From: a bacterium
Lineage (GTDB): Bacteria; Bacteroidota; Bacteroidia; CAILMK01; JACPUW01
Assembly: GCA_016124515.1 (NCBI GenBank)
Contig: WGNN01000071.1
Span: 1-40,213 of the forward strand
Direction: 5' to 3'
Length of the DNA stretch: 40,213 nucleotides
Under the pieces are notes generated by a model that searched no databases, was not told where the DNA came from, and was given only the letters and a program-made list of their open reading frames with translations. Of this stretch, positions 24,141-31,245 are shown in pieces (position 1 is the stretch's first letter; every line of letters starts with the position of its first letter). Made by a program: the position numbers and the translations under genes.

Positions 24141-24148
24141 TATTTTTG
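24141..24148 (+). promoter_or_regulatory. TATTTTTG, -7 promoter element of the dioxygenase-methyltransferase gene
   Basis: This exact TAnnTTTG match lies 17 bp before the TTG start at 24166. It supports both independent transcription of the gene and the non-ATG start. Confidence 0.55.
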
Positions 24149-24165
24149 ACCACAAAACAAGCAAT

Positions 24166-25563
24166 TTGAAATTATTAATAGAGCGTATAAAACAATTTAA
24201 TGAAAATGTAACTTTTCAATCGCTGAAGGAGTTTATAAACACGCTCCACATGGATGATTTGCCCTATGAGGCTTTTCTCAAAGAACCCGAAACACCGGGC
24301 GATTATGGCCGGAATGTTTTTACCATGCATCCATTTGAATGTGTGCTCATTAACTGGCCCGCCGGAGTGGCAAGTGCCGTGCACCACCACCAGGGTTTGT
24401 TTGGCTACGTTTGGGTGTTGGAAGGCGAACTTGATAATATTTTTTACCGCGAAGGCGAGGGCCTTTTATCTGAAATAAGTATTGACCGCTACACGCGAAA
24501 CGGGCTGATACCTGAACCTGATGGCGTTATTCATAAACTTCACAACCAAAGCACAAACCAACGCGCGGTGAGCCTGCATTTCTACTTTCCCGCCATTGAG
24601 TCGTTTGAAGGTATGCGCATTTTCAACACCGAAACCGGCGACAGGGGGCTGCTGAGTAACGAAGCTAAATCAGCTTTTTGGGACGAAACGCCCGGACATT
24701 TTAAGCAGGTGGAAAGAAAGGCATTCAAATTTGAGTCGTTTGAGGAGCGCAATGCCAAAAAAAGCCATGTAATAACCCACGTAATACCCAAGCCCGATGC
24801 CCTGCGAGTGAACCAAATGAACAGCGAGTATTTTTGTGAGCAGGCTGAAAAATACGACCACGGCGATCAGATTCACGAACACCGAAAATCATATATTAAT
24901 GCTATCAACACACAGATAGCCAATGATTTGAAATACCATGTAAAGTCGAAAAGCCACTTGGATATAGCCATTGGCACCGGCAGAAGGGCGCTGGACATAA
25001 AGCAGCAAAGCGGACTAAGCTACAAGCTTACGGGGGTTGATATAAGTGAAGAAATGTGCCGTATTGCGCGGCAGCGCGGCATTGAAACCCACCACCTCGA
25101 CTGGGTGAATGATGAGGTGGATTTTGATGAAAAATTTGGCTCTGTAACCTTTTTATACGCTTTTGGCCACTTGGCTACCCCACAGTGCCGCCTTACCACT
25201 TTGCAAAAAATTAACCGCTGCCTGCACATGGGTGGCGTTTTTTATTTTGACGTTTTCAGCATCAACAACCAAAACGAATGGGGCCCGCGTGCGCTTGCCG
25301 ATTTTAACAACAAGCACCTGGCCGCAAGTGGCTACGATGCCGGCGATGTGTTTTACCGCAAAATAGGCTTCAAAAAACTGGCCTTCATCCATTATTTTGC
25401 CGCAGAAGAACTGGCTGATTTGCTTGAAAAATCGGGGTTTGAAATAGCCTGGATACACAATATTGGCTATGTAAAAAACCCCGGCGAAATTGTACAATCG
25501 GGCAATGAAGGCAACTACTTTGTAAAAGCGGTAAAAATTGCCGAGGTGGTAGTGCCCCATTAA
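24166..25563 (+). CDS. Cysteine-dioxygenase-type cupin fused to a SAM methyltransferase
   Basis: The 465-residue product joins two enzymes. Residues 1 to ~165 are a thiol dioxygenase: Arg49 (DYGRNV), iron ligands His73/His75 (AVHHHQ) and His123 (DGVIHKL), and the Ser136-His138-Tyr140 set (SLHFYFP). These match R60, H86, H88, H140 and S153-H155-Y157 of mammalian cysteine dioxygenase. Gly80 replaces the crosslinking Cys, as in bacterial forms. Residues ~215-455 are a class I methyltransferase with LDIAIGTGR (~265) and LTGVDISEEM. The likely chemistry is oxidation of a thiol to a sulfinate and methyl transfer, perhaps on one substrate (inference). The TTG start follows a promoter element; the next ATG would cut the cupin. 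Confidence 0.88.
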   Translation: MKLLIERIKQFNENVTFQSLKEFINTLHMDDLPYEAFLKEPETPGDYGRNVFTMHPFECVLINWPAGVASAVHHHQGLFGYVWVLEGELDNIFYREGEGLLSEISIDRYTRNGLIPEPDGVIHKLHNQSTNQRAVSLHFYFPAIESFEGMRIFNTETGDRGLLSNEAKSAFWDETPGHFKQVERKAFKFESFEERNAKKSHVITHVIPKPDALRVNQMNSEYFCEQAEKYDHGDQIHEHRKSYINAINTQIANDLKYHVKSKSHLDIAIGTGRRALDIKQQSGLSYKLTGVDISEEMCRIARQRGIETHHLDWVNDEVDFDEKFGSVTFLYAFGHLATPQCRLTTLQKINRCLHMGGVFYFDVFSINNQNEWGPRALADFNNKHLAASGYDAGDVFYRKIGFKKLAFIHYFAAEELADLLEKSGFEIAWIHNIGYVKNPGEIVQSGNEGNYFVKAVKIAEVVVPH

Positions 25564-25645
25564 GGCACAGTGATTTGCCATTTGCAGGCGCCCTTTGCAA
25601 TTCTTTAAAGGGGTTGCAGAGAAATTGTGTTATTTCGCGGCGAAA

Positions 25646-26215
25646 GTGAGCCACAACAGCCAAAATACCGACCACACTACCCTTGCCGAACTGAGCAGCA
25701 AAACCGCCTTTGAAGAGCTGTTCAGGTCAATGTACAGCCGTTTGTGTGCCTACGCATACCAGTATCTCAAAAGCAGCGAAGAAGCGGAAGAGCTGGTGCA
25801 GGATGTGTTTTTTATGCTTTGGGAAAAGCGCCATTCCATACAAATTGATTCATCCGTTTCGGCTTACTTGTTTTCAACCGTCAGAAACCGATCGCTCAAT
25901 GTGCTGAGCCATTTGAAAGTGGTGGCCCGACACGAGCAGGAAGCCGTGCAGCACGCCGATCTTGAAACCCAAGGTGGATACGAGCAGGAAGAGCTGGGGC
26001 AGCTAATAGCCCTGGCCGTTGACAAACTGCCAATTGAACGACGCAAGGTGTTTTACATGAGCAAATACGAAGGAAAAAAGTACCTTGAGATTGCCGAAGA
26101 ACTTGGTATTTCGGTAAAAACGGTGGAAAACCAAATGGGCAAAGCGCTCAAATTTCTACGTCAGGAGCTTGCTGAGCTCGTTTCATTGATTTTATTAATT
26201 TTATTTTATAACTGA
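25646..26215 (+). CDS. ECF-type RNA polymerase sigma-70 factor
   Basis: The product is an extracytoplasmic-function sigma factor of the Bacteroidota RpoE-like type. Region 2 is AFEELFRSMYSRLCAYAYQY, then LKSSEEAEELVQDVFFMLWEK. Region 4 has LPIERRKVFYMSKYEGKKYL, then EIAEELGISVKTVENQMGKA. The C-terminus has an extra hydrophobic tail (LVSLILLILFYN), which is odd and could touch the membrane. I choose GTG at 25646 (189 residues); TTG at 25595 is the longest option and cannot be excluded. The FecR-type anti-sigma factor follows within about 40 bp, so the two form a regulatory pair that probably senses a signal through the STN protein downstream. Confidence 0.93.
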   Translation: MSHNSQNTDHTTLAELSSKTAFEELFRSMYSRLCAYAYQYLKSSEEAEELVQDVFFMLWEKRHSIQIDSSVSAYLFSTVRNRSLNVLSHLKVVARHEQEAVQHADLETQGGYEQEELGQLIALAVDKLPIERRKVFYMSKYEGKKYLEIAEELGISVKTVENQMGKALKFLRQELAELVSLILLILFYN

Positions 26216-26257
26216 GTGGGGGTAAATGTTTAGTTGCTTGTCATAAAGAGTATCAAC

Positions 26258-27244
26258 GTGAGTAATGCACCTGAAAATATCGATTTTGATTTACTGGCAA
26301 AGTTTTTTGCCGGCGAATGCAGTACTGATGAGCAAGCGCTGGTAGCACAGTGGAAGCAGGATTCAGAGGCCAATCTCCGTGAATTTGAACGGCTGCAAAC
26401 TATTTTTTCATCGCCCACTGCTGCGCCTGAGGTCAATGTAGATGCGGCCTGGCAAAAACTGGACGGCAGAATAAAGGAAACTTCTCAAAACAAATCCATA
26501 AAACAAGGCACTGCGCCACTCACTTGGGTGCTGCGCATAGCCGCGGTGTTGGTGGTGGCTGTGTTGGCCTATACGGGTATCAGGTGGGCCGGCAGTCCGC
26601 AAATGATGGCTTTTGAAACCGGCCCGCAAAAACAAGATCTGCTGCTTGACGATGGTTCTTCCATCACGGTCAATAGTCACTCAAAATTGGCTTATCCCAA
26701 GCAATTTGACCACAAGGTACGCGAAGTGCAGCTTGAAGGTGAAGCGTTTTTTGATGTGGCGCGCAACGAGGCAAAACCATTCATTATCAGCACGCCGTAT
26801 TTGAAAGTGGAAGTGTTGGGCACATCTTTCAACGTGCAGGCCCAACCGGGTGCTGACAGTGCCAAGGTGAATGTACTGAGCGGAAAAGTGCGGGTTACTG
26901 ATTTGGAAACGCAAACCGAAATTATCATAGAGCGCGGCCAAAGTGTGGTTCTATACCACCAAAGCGGCGAGTTTGTTAAGCAAATGAATGCGCCACAAGC
27001 CGAGCTTTTCTGGCAAACCGGCAAGTTGGATTTTAAATCCGTGGCTTTGAAAAATGTAATCAAAGAGTTGGAGCAGGTATATCAGGTTAAAATTACTGCC
27101 GATTCAACCGCTTACAATTGCCGCATAACCGCCCGTTTTGAAAACGATTCCATCGATACGGTATTGAATGTAATAGCCACCACACTCAATATGTCTGTTG
27201 CAAAAAATGAAACCGGATATGTGTTATCGGGCAAAGGTTGTTAG
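26258..27244 (+). CDS. FecR-family anti-sigma factor
   Basis: FecR proteins sit in the inner membrane, hold the ECF sigma factor, and release it when a signal arrives at their periplasmic domain. Visible parts are the N-terminal cytosolic sigma-binding part (FDLLAKFFAGECSTDEQALV) and one membrane helix (about residues 87-107, WVLRIAAVLVVAVLAYTGI). The FecR domain follows (QKQDLLLDDGSSITVNSHSK, then VEVLGTSFNVQA), then a DUF4974-like end (LDFKSVALKNVIKELEQVY). GTG at 26258 is chosen over TTG at 26234 because it gives MSNAPENIDFDLL. Its last 26 bases overlap the STN gene. Confidence 0.92.
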   Translation: MSNAPENIDFDLLAKFFAGECSTDEQALVAQWKQDSEANLREFERLQTIFSSPTAAPEVNVDAAWQKLDGRIKETSQNKSIKQGTAPLTWVLRIAAVLVVAVLAYTGIRWAGSPQMMAFETGPQKQDLLLDDGSSITVNSHSKLAYPKQFDHKVREVQLEGEAFFDVARNEAKPFIISTPYLKVEVLGTSFNVQAQPGADSAKVNVLSGKVRVTDLETQTEIIIERGQSVVLYHQSGEFVKQMNAPQAELFWQTGKLDFKSVALKNVIKELEQVYQVKITADSTAYNCRITARFENDSIDTVLNVIATTLNMSVAKNETGYVLSGKGC

Positions 27245-29168
27245 TTTTCTTTGTTTCTTTCTTTGTGCAAAGGTGCTTTTTGGCCAATCGTTGCTGAAAA
27301 AAGAAGTGACGCTGGAGCCTGAGAAGGTGGCGTTGGAACGCGCATTGGAACAATTGGCCAACGAGGGTAAATTCAAACTTTCGTACAGCAGCGATTACAT
27401 TCCGTCAGACAGTTTGGTGAAACCCTTGCCCTTGGCCACCGTGCAGCAACACTTGCAGCATTTGATTTTGCGCCCGGTTAAATACAAGGTTTCCGGCGAA
27501 TTCATCATCATTTTACCTGCCGAAAAACGTGCCGAAAGTGTGGTGAAAATTTCGGGTTTTGTAGAAAATAAGGTCACGCACGAGCGAATAGCCAATGCCA
27601 CGGTATATGACCCCAACAAATACTACGCAACACTTACCGACAACAGCGGTTTTTACACCCTTAAGGTAAGTTCAAAAAACGACCTGATACCCATTTCCAT
27701 TAGCAAAGACAATTATTTCGATACCGTCATTTTGGTGCGGCCCAAGCAAAATATTACGGTGAACGCTACCATAAAACCTTTGGTAATAGAAAAAGTAAAA
27801 AGCCCCGAAATAGCTTCGTTGCGTGGCTACCAAAACTTCAGAGACCTCAATTCGGTAAAACTTTTTGTGCCCGCCGCCAGTATCAGTCAGGCGCAAAACA
27901 TCAGCTACACCATCAACCGCCCCGCTCAGGTGTCATTTCTACCGGCCATGGGTTCCAACCGTGGCATGAGTGGCGTGGTTACCAATCATGTGTCGTTCAA
28001 TGTGTTGGCTGGTTATTCAGCTGGTGTTGATGGCATTGAAATTGGCTCTGTAGTAAACATTGTGCGCCGCGATGTGAACGGATTTCAATTGGGCGGCTTT
28101 GGCAATGTAGTGGGCGGCAATGTATCGGGCATACAAGTGGCCGGAATGTTTAACAATGTGCGCGGCAGTACCAGTGGCATACAAGTGGGCGGTTTTCAAA
28201 ATATTTGCCTCGATACCTTGCATGGCGTGCAAGTGGGTGGTTTTTTCAATTTTCTCAGTGGCAAAATGGAAGGCGTGCAAGTGGGCGGTTTTACCAATAT
28301 CTGCGCCAGCAATGTAGAAGGCTGGCAAGTGGCGGGTTTCGGCAATTGGGCCCAAAAAGAGGTGAGCATGGTGCAAGTGGGTGGTTTTTTCAATACGGCA
28401 ATCAAAAGGGTTGATGGTTTGCAAATAGCGGGATTTACCAATTATTGCGGCGAAAGTGTAAACGGATTGCAAGTGGCCGGTTTTGGCAATGTGGCCATCG
28501 ATTCGGTGGGCGGGGTGCAGTTGTCAGGCTTTTTCAACTATGCGCGGCAGGTTGAGTTCGGGCAGGTTTCCTCTTTTCTCAATGTGGCGAGCGGTACAAG
28601 CAACGGCCTGCAACTTAGTGGCGGTTTCAATTTTGCCAACCGGATGAACGGCATACAAGTAGGCGTTTTCAATATTTGCCGACATGCCAAAGGAGTGCCT
28701 TTTGGTTTGGTATCGGTGGTGCTCGATGGCTACCACGCCCTCTCAGCGGCCACTACCGATGTGCTTACCTCTACTGTTTCGGTGCGCACCGGAGTAGATC
28801 GTTTTTATAATATTTTCAGCTTTGGCTTCGATAGCAAAAAGTGGGGCTACGCCTACGGAGTTGGCAACAGAAAACAGTGGGGCAAACATTTGGGCCGCGC
28901 CTGGGAACTCAATTTCTGGCAGATTCACCCAAATGGCAACCTCATTTTTGAGTCGAATCTGTTGTCGCGACTCAACTACAAACTTACTTACCGCACAGGT
29001 TTTCTAACCCTTGAAGCCGGTGCGGTGTATAACCTGCAAACCATGGCCACCAACATACCCGAAGCCCGAATTTATGCGCCCTACAGCTACCATTCGCTCA
29101 GTGCCGGCAATACCGCTTTTATCAGTTGGCCGGGTTTTACTGCGGGTCTCAGTATCACCTTGCCTTGA
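27219..29168 (+). CDS. STN-domain exported protein with 16-residue tandem repeats
   Basis: The product (649 residues from ATG 27219) has a signal peptide ending FFLCAKVLFGQ. An STN (secretin/TonB N-terminal) domain follows (about 24-95, VALERALEQLANEGKFKLSY), then a carboxypeptidase-like sandwich (about 110-190). From about residue 270 to 490 come 14 tandem repeats of ~16 residues, consensus V-x-G-h-Q-V-G-G-F-x-N, as in VNGFQLGGFGNVVGGN. The C-terminus (from ~490) looks barrel-like. STN domains pass signals to FecR proteins, so this is the expected sensor of the upstream sigma/anti-sigma pair, but there is no TonB receptor barrel or plug. The repeats recall LA_2272-type surface repeats (from memory). 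Confidence 0.85.
   Translation: MCYRAKVVSFLCFFLCAKVLFGQSLLKKEVTLEPEKVALERALEQLANEGKFKLSYSSDYIPSDSLVKPLPLATVQQHLQHLILRPVKYKVSGEFIIILPAEKRAESVVKISGFVENKVTHERIANATVYDPNKYYATLTDNSGFYTLKVSSKNDLIPISISKDNYFDTVILVRPKQNITVNATIKPLVIEKVKSPEIASLRGYQNFRDLNSVKLFVPAASISQAQNISYTINRPAQVSFLPAMGSNRGMSGVVTNHVSFNVLAGYSAGVDGIEIGSVVNIVRRDVNGFQLGGFGNVVGGNVSGIQVAGMFNNVRGSTSGIQVGGFQNICLDTLHGVQVGGFFNFLSGKMEGVQVGGFTNICASNVEGWQVAGFGNWAQKEVSMVQVGGFFNTAIKRVDGLQIAGFTNYCGESVNGLQVAGFGNVAIDSVGGVQLSGFFNYARQVEFGQVSSFLNVASGTSNGLQLSGGFNFANRMNGIQVGVFNICRHAKGVPFGLVSVVLDGYHALSAATTDVLTSTVSVRTGVDRFYNIFSFGFDSKKWGYAYGVGNRKQWGKHLGRAWELNFWQIHPNGNLIFESNLLSRLNYKLTYRTGFLTLEAGAVYNLQTMATNIPEARIYAPYSYHSLSAGNTAFISWPGFTAGLSITLP
28025..28690 (+). 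repeat. In-frame tandem repeat, ~48-bp period, 14 units
   Basis: Inside the STN gene the DNA repeats with a 48-bp period, often containing GTGCAAGTGGGCGG or close variants. The units encode about 16 residues each; the last few units are 15-16. The unit length suits a beta-solenoid. Confidence 0.85.
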
Positions 29169-29295
29169 TTATACTAAAGCATTTCTAAAAAAGTCAAAAC
29201 AAAACACATACAGGTGCCGCCGCGGGCATTTTGTCTTGCCGCTTTACGGTTTCTTAAGTTTTGTGTCACACCTTTGCCCGCTCAATTTATTTGAT

Positions 29296-30492
29296 ATGCG
29301 CACCATTTTAAGCCTGCTGTTTTTCGTATTATTTTCCACCCAAAGCCTATGGGCACAAGATACGGCTTTGGTTATGTCGTACAACCTGCTACAGTTTCCG
29401 GGCGATAATCCGGAACGTATTGCCGACCTGAAAGCCATAGTGCACGAAGTAAAACCCGATGTGCTGATGGTGTGCGAGTTGCAAACCAACGAGGCTTCGG
29501 TAACCATTCTTACGCAGGCGCTCAATACCAATGGTGTGGGCTATTACCAAAGAGCTCCTTTTTTAGACAACGGCGATTTTAACAACATGCTTTACTACAA
29601 TACCAAAAAGTACAAGCTATTGAAACAGGATACCGTGTCGGGTTGGCCGCGTTTTGCCACGGTTTACCAACTGATACACAAAGGCGCCTTGGCGGCAGGC
29701 GATAGTGTGGTTTCTACTTTTATAATGGTGCACCTGAAAGCAGGAGATACCGATGCAGCTGCGCGTGCCAAAATGGCCAAACACATCCGTTGGTACATCG
29801 ACAATGAAACCAATGGACAAAATATTTTCCTGGCCGGCGATTTCAACTTGTATTCGCCCACCGAAGGCGCTTTTCAAACCTTTATAAACAAAGGCAAATA
29901 CCCGCTCAACGACCCAATTAATGAAATAGGGGAGTGGTCAAACAACGAGTATTACGCTCCCATTCACACCCAAAGCACACGCACCGAATACTTTGGCGGC
30001 GGTAGCACAGGCGGGCTCGATGACCGATTTGATTTTATACTCACTAGCAAAGACGTGCTTGATGGCACACATAGCATAAATTACCTTTTGGGCAGCTACA
30101 AGGCTTTTGGCAATGATGGCAACCATTTTAACCAATCGGTAAATTTCAAAACCAACGAAGTTGTAAGCGCCGAAATAGCGGACCACCTGCACGAAATGTC
30201 GGACCACCTGCCGGTAATCATGCGCGTAGTTATTGATTTTACCAATGCAGTGGCCCCGCAGCCCTTGTCGCAAATAACCTTGCGCAGCTACAACCAAACC
30301 CTGCTGGTAAATGGTGCCGAGGACTGGCAAACCGTGGAGCTGTATAATTTGCAAGGGCAGCAAATAGCGGTTCTCAACAATGCAGGCCGATTGTCAAATA
30401 TGGAAATTCCGCTCAACGGTTTCAGTGGTATGGTGCTGGCCAAATTTTCAAATGCGCAGCAAATGCAGGTTTTCAGGGTGCTTGTGCGTTGA
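29296..30492 (+). CDS. Secreted endonuclease/exonuclease/phosphatase protein with type IX sorting domain
   Basis: The ATG at 29296 gives a signal peptide (RTILSLLFFVLFSTQSLWAQ); the longer frame upstream has no gene-like sequence. Residues ~22-315 form an EEP fold: MSYNLLQF, CELQT (metal Glu), GDFNLYSP, a DDRFDFIL site and the final SDHLPV. Residues ~320-398 form a C-terminal sorting domain with the type A look (VELYNLQGQQIAVL, then a final KFSNAQQMQVFRVLVR). The protein should be exported by Sec and then sent outside through type IX secretion, where it may act as a nuclease or phosphoesterase. PorQ at 3281 belongs to the same export route. Confidence 0.9.
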   Translation: MRTILSLLFFVLFSTQSLWAQDTALVMSYNLLQFPGDNPERIADLKAIVHEVKPDVLMVCELQTNEASVTILTQALNTNGVGYYQRAPFLDNGDFNNMLYYNTKKYKLLKQDTVSGWPRFATVYQLIHKGALAAGDSVVSTFIMVHLKAGDTDAAARAKMAKHIRWYIDNETNGQNIFLAGDFNLYSPTEGAFQTFINKGKYPLNDPINEIGEWSNNEYYAPIHTQSTRTEYFGGGSTGGLDDRFDFILTSKDVLDGTHSINYLLGSYKAFGNDGNHFNQSVNFKTNEVVSAEIADHLHEMSDHLPVIMRVVIDFTNAVAPQPLSQITLRSYNQTLLVNGAEDWQTVELYNLQGQQIAVLNNAGRLSNMEIPLNGFSGMVLAKFSNAQQMQVFRVLVR

Positions 30493-30503
30493 TTTTTTCT
30501 TAA

Positions 30504-30527
30504 GGCTTATTAATTTTTAATAATGCC
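30504..30527 (+). other. Hairpin after the secreted nuclease gene
   Basis: GGCTTATTAA and TTAATAATGCC form a hairpin around a TTT loop, 12 bp past the stop codon. It lacks a clear U-tract after the stem, so it is only a possible terminator or mRNA 3' end. Confidence 0.35.
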
Positions 30528-30595
30528 GCAACTCTTTCGTACTTTTTGCTGTCTGGTGGGTGTTAACCAAAAATTGTAAATAAAAAAACACCACC

Positions 30596-30745
30596 ATGTT
30601 AGTGCTTGCCATTGTTCTCGTTTCTGTTTTGCTGTTAGCAGCCGCCTCAGGTTTTGCTACCTACAAAGTGAAAAAAATAAAAAAGAGAAAAGCCCTTGAA
30701 GCCTACCTCGAAAAAATGGGCTACGACAAAATAGGCTACGCCTGA
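30596..30745 (+). CDS. Small single-pass membrane peptide
   Basis: This 49-residue ORF has one membrane helix (VLAIVLVSVLLLAAASGFA) followed by a highly basic stretch (YKVKKIKKRKALEAYLEK) and GYDKIGYA at the end. The helix-then-Lys/Arg layout would place the basic tail in the cytosol. Its last 10 bases overlap the 3' end of recX on the other strand. I do not know its function; the good membrane profile and clean start after a non-coding gap make it a likely real gene that standard length cut-offs miss. Confidence 0.6.
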   Translation: MLVLAIVLVSVLLLAAASGFATYKVKKIKKRKALEAYLEKMGYDKIGYA

Positions 30746-31218
30746 GTTACCAAGTCATCAATAGTTTGCACAATCAGGTTTGATTCAAAACCCTTTTGTG
30801 CGGCGTAGTTGTATAGCTTTTGCCTCAGTTCGTAGGGCGATCGGGCATGGGTGGTTCTCAGTTTTTTGGTCAGCAATTCCATCAAAACCCTTTGGTAGCT
30901 TTCTTCATCAATAGTGGCTACAGCTCGGGCCAACAGCTTTTTGCCAATGTGTTTTTGTTGCAATCCCTGTATTATTTTCAAGCGTCCCCATTTGTTGTGT
31001 TTAAATTTTCCTTGTGCATAGGCGCGGGCAAACCGCTCTTCGTCAAGGTAGCCTTCTTCGCTTAGTTTTATGCATACTACAGGCACAAAATCGCTGTGCA
31101 AACCCCACTCTCGCAATTTTGTTTCTACCTCGTAGTGGCAGCGCTCCTGGTAGGCACAATAGTGTCGTGCTTTGGCAAGCGCATCGGCATAAATGATGTG
31201 ATTAGGTGCAGCAGCCAT
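30736..31218 (-). CDS. recX: Regulatory protein RecX
   Basis: RecX binds RecA filaments and limits recombination. This 160-residue protein shows the three-helix repeats of the family: CAYQERCHYEVETKLREWGL, then LSEEGYLDEERFARAYAQGK, then HNKWGRLKIIQGLQQKHI. I choose ATG 31218 rather than 31233 because a TACTTTTG element on the minus strand at 31236-31243 would start the transcript near 31229, below the upper ATG. recA is not next to it in this window. It is divergent from murF-alr with only about 27 bp between starts and convergent with the small membrane peptide. Confidence 0.9.
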   Translation of the reverse strand: MAAAPNHIIYADALAKARHYCAYQERCHYEVETKLREWGLHSDFVPVVCIKLSEEGYLDEERFARAYAQGKFKHNKWGRLKIIQGLQQKHIGKKLLARAVATIDEESYQRVLMELLTKKLRTTHARSPYELRQKLYNYAAQKGFESNLIVQTIDDLVTQA

Positions 31219-31235
31219 ATTTTTGATGAACATTG

Positions 31236-31243
31236 CAAAAGTA
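31236..31243 (-). promoter_or_regulatory. TACTTTTG, -7 promoter element of recX
   Basis: This exact TAnnTTTG match on the minus strand lies 18 bp before the preferred recX ATG and also abuts the murF-alr start, so the two genes share a minimal divergent region. Confidence 0.45.
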
Positions 31244-31245
31244 GC

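Noticed and set aside
29011-29295. In-frame extension upstream of the secreted nuclease start
   Set aside because: It overlaps the end of the STN gene and would bury the signal peptide; the ATG at 29296 fits much better.
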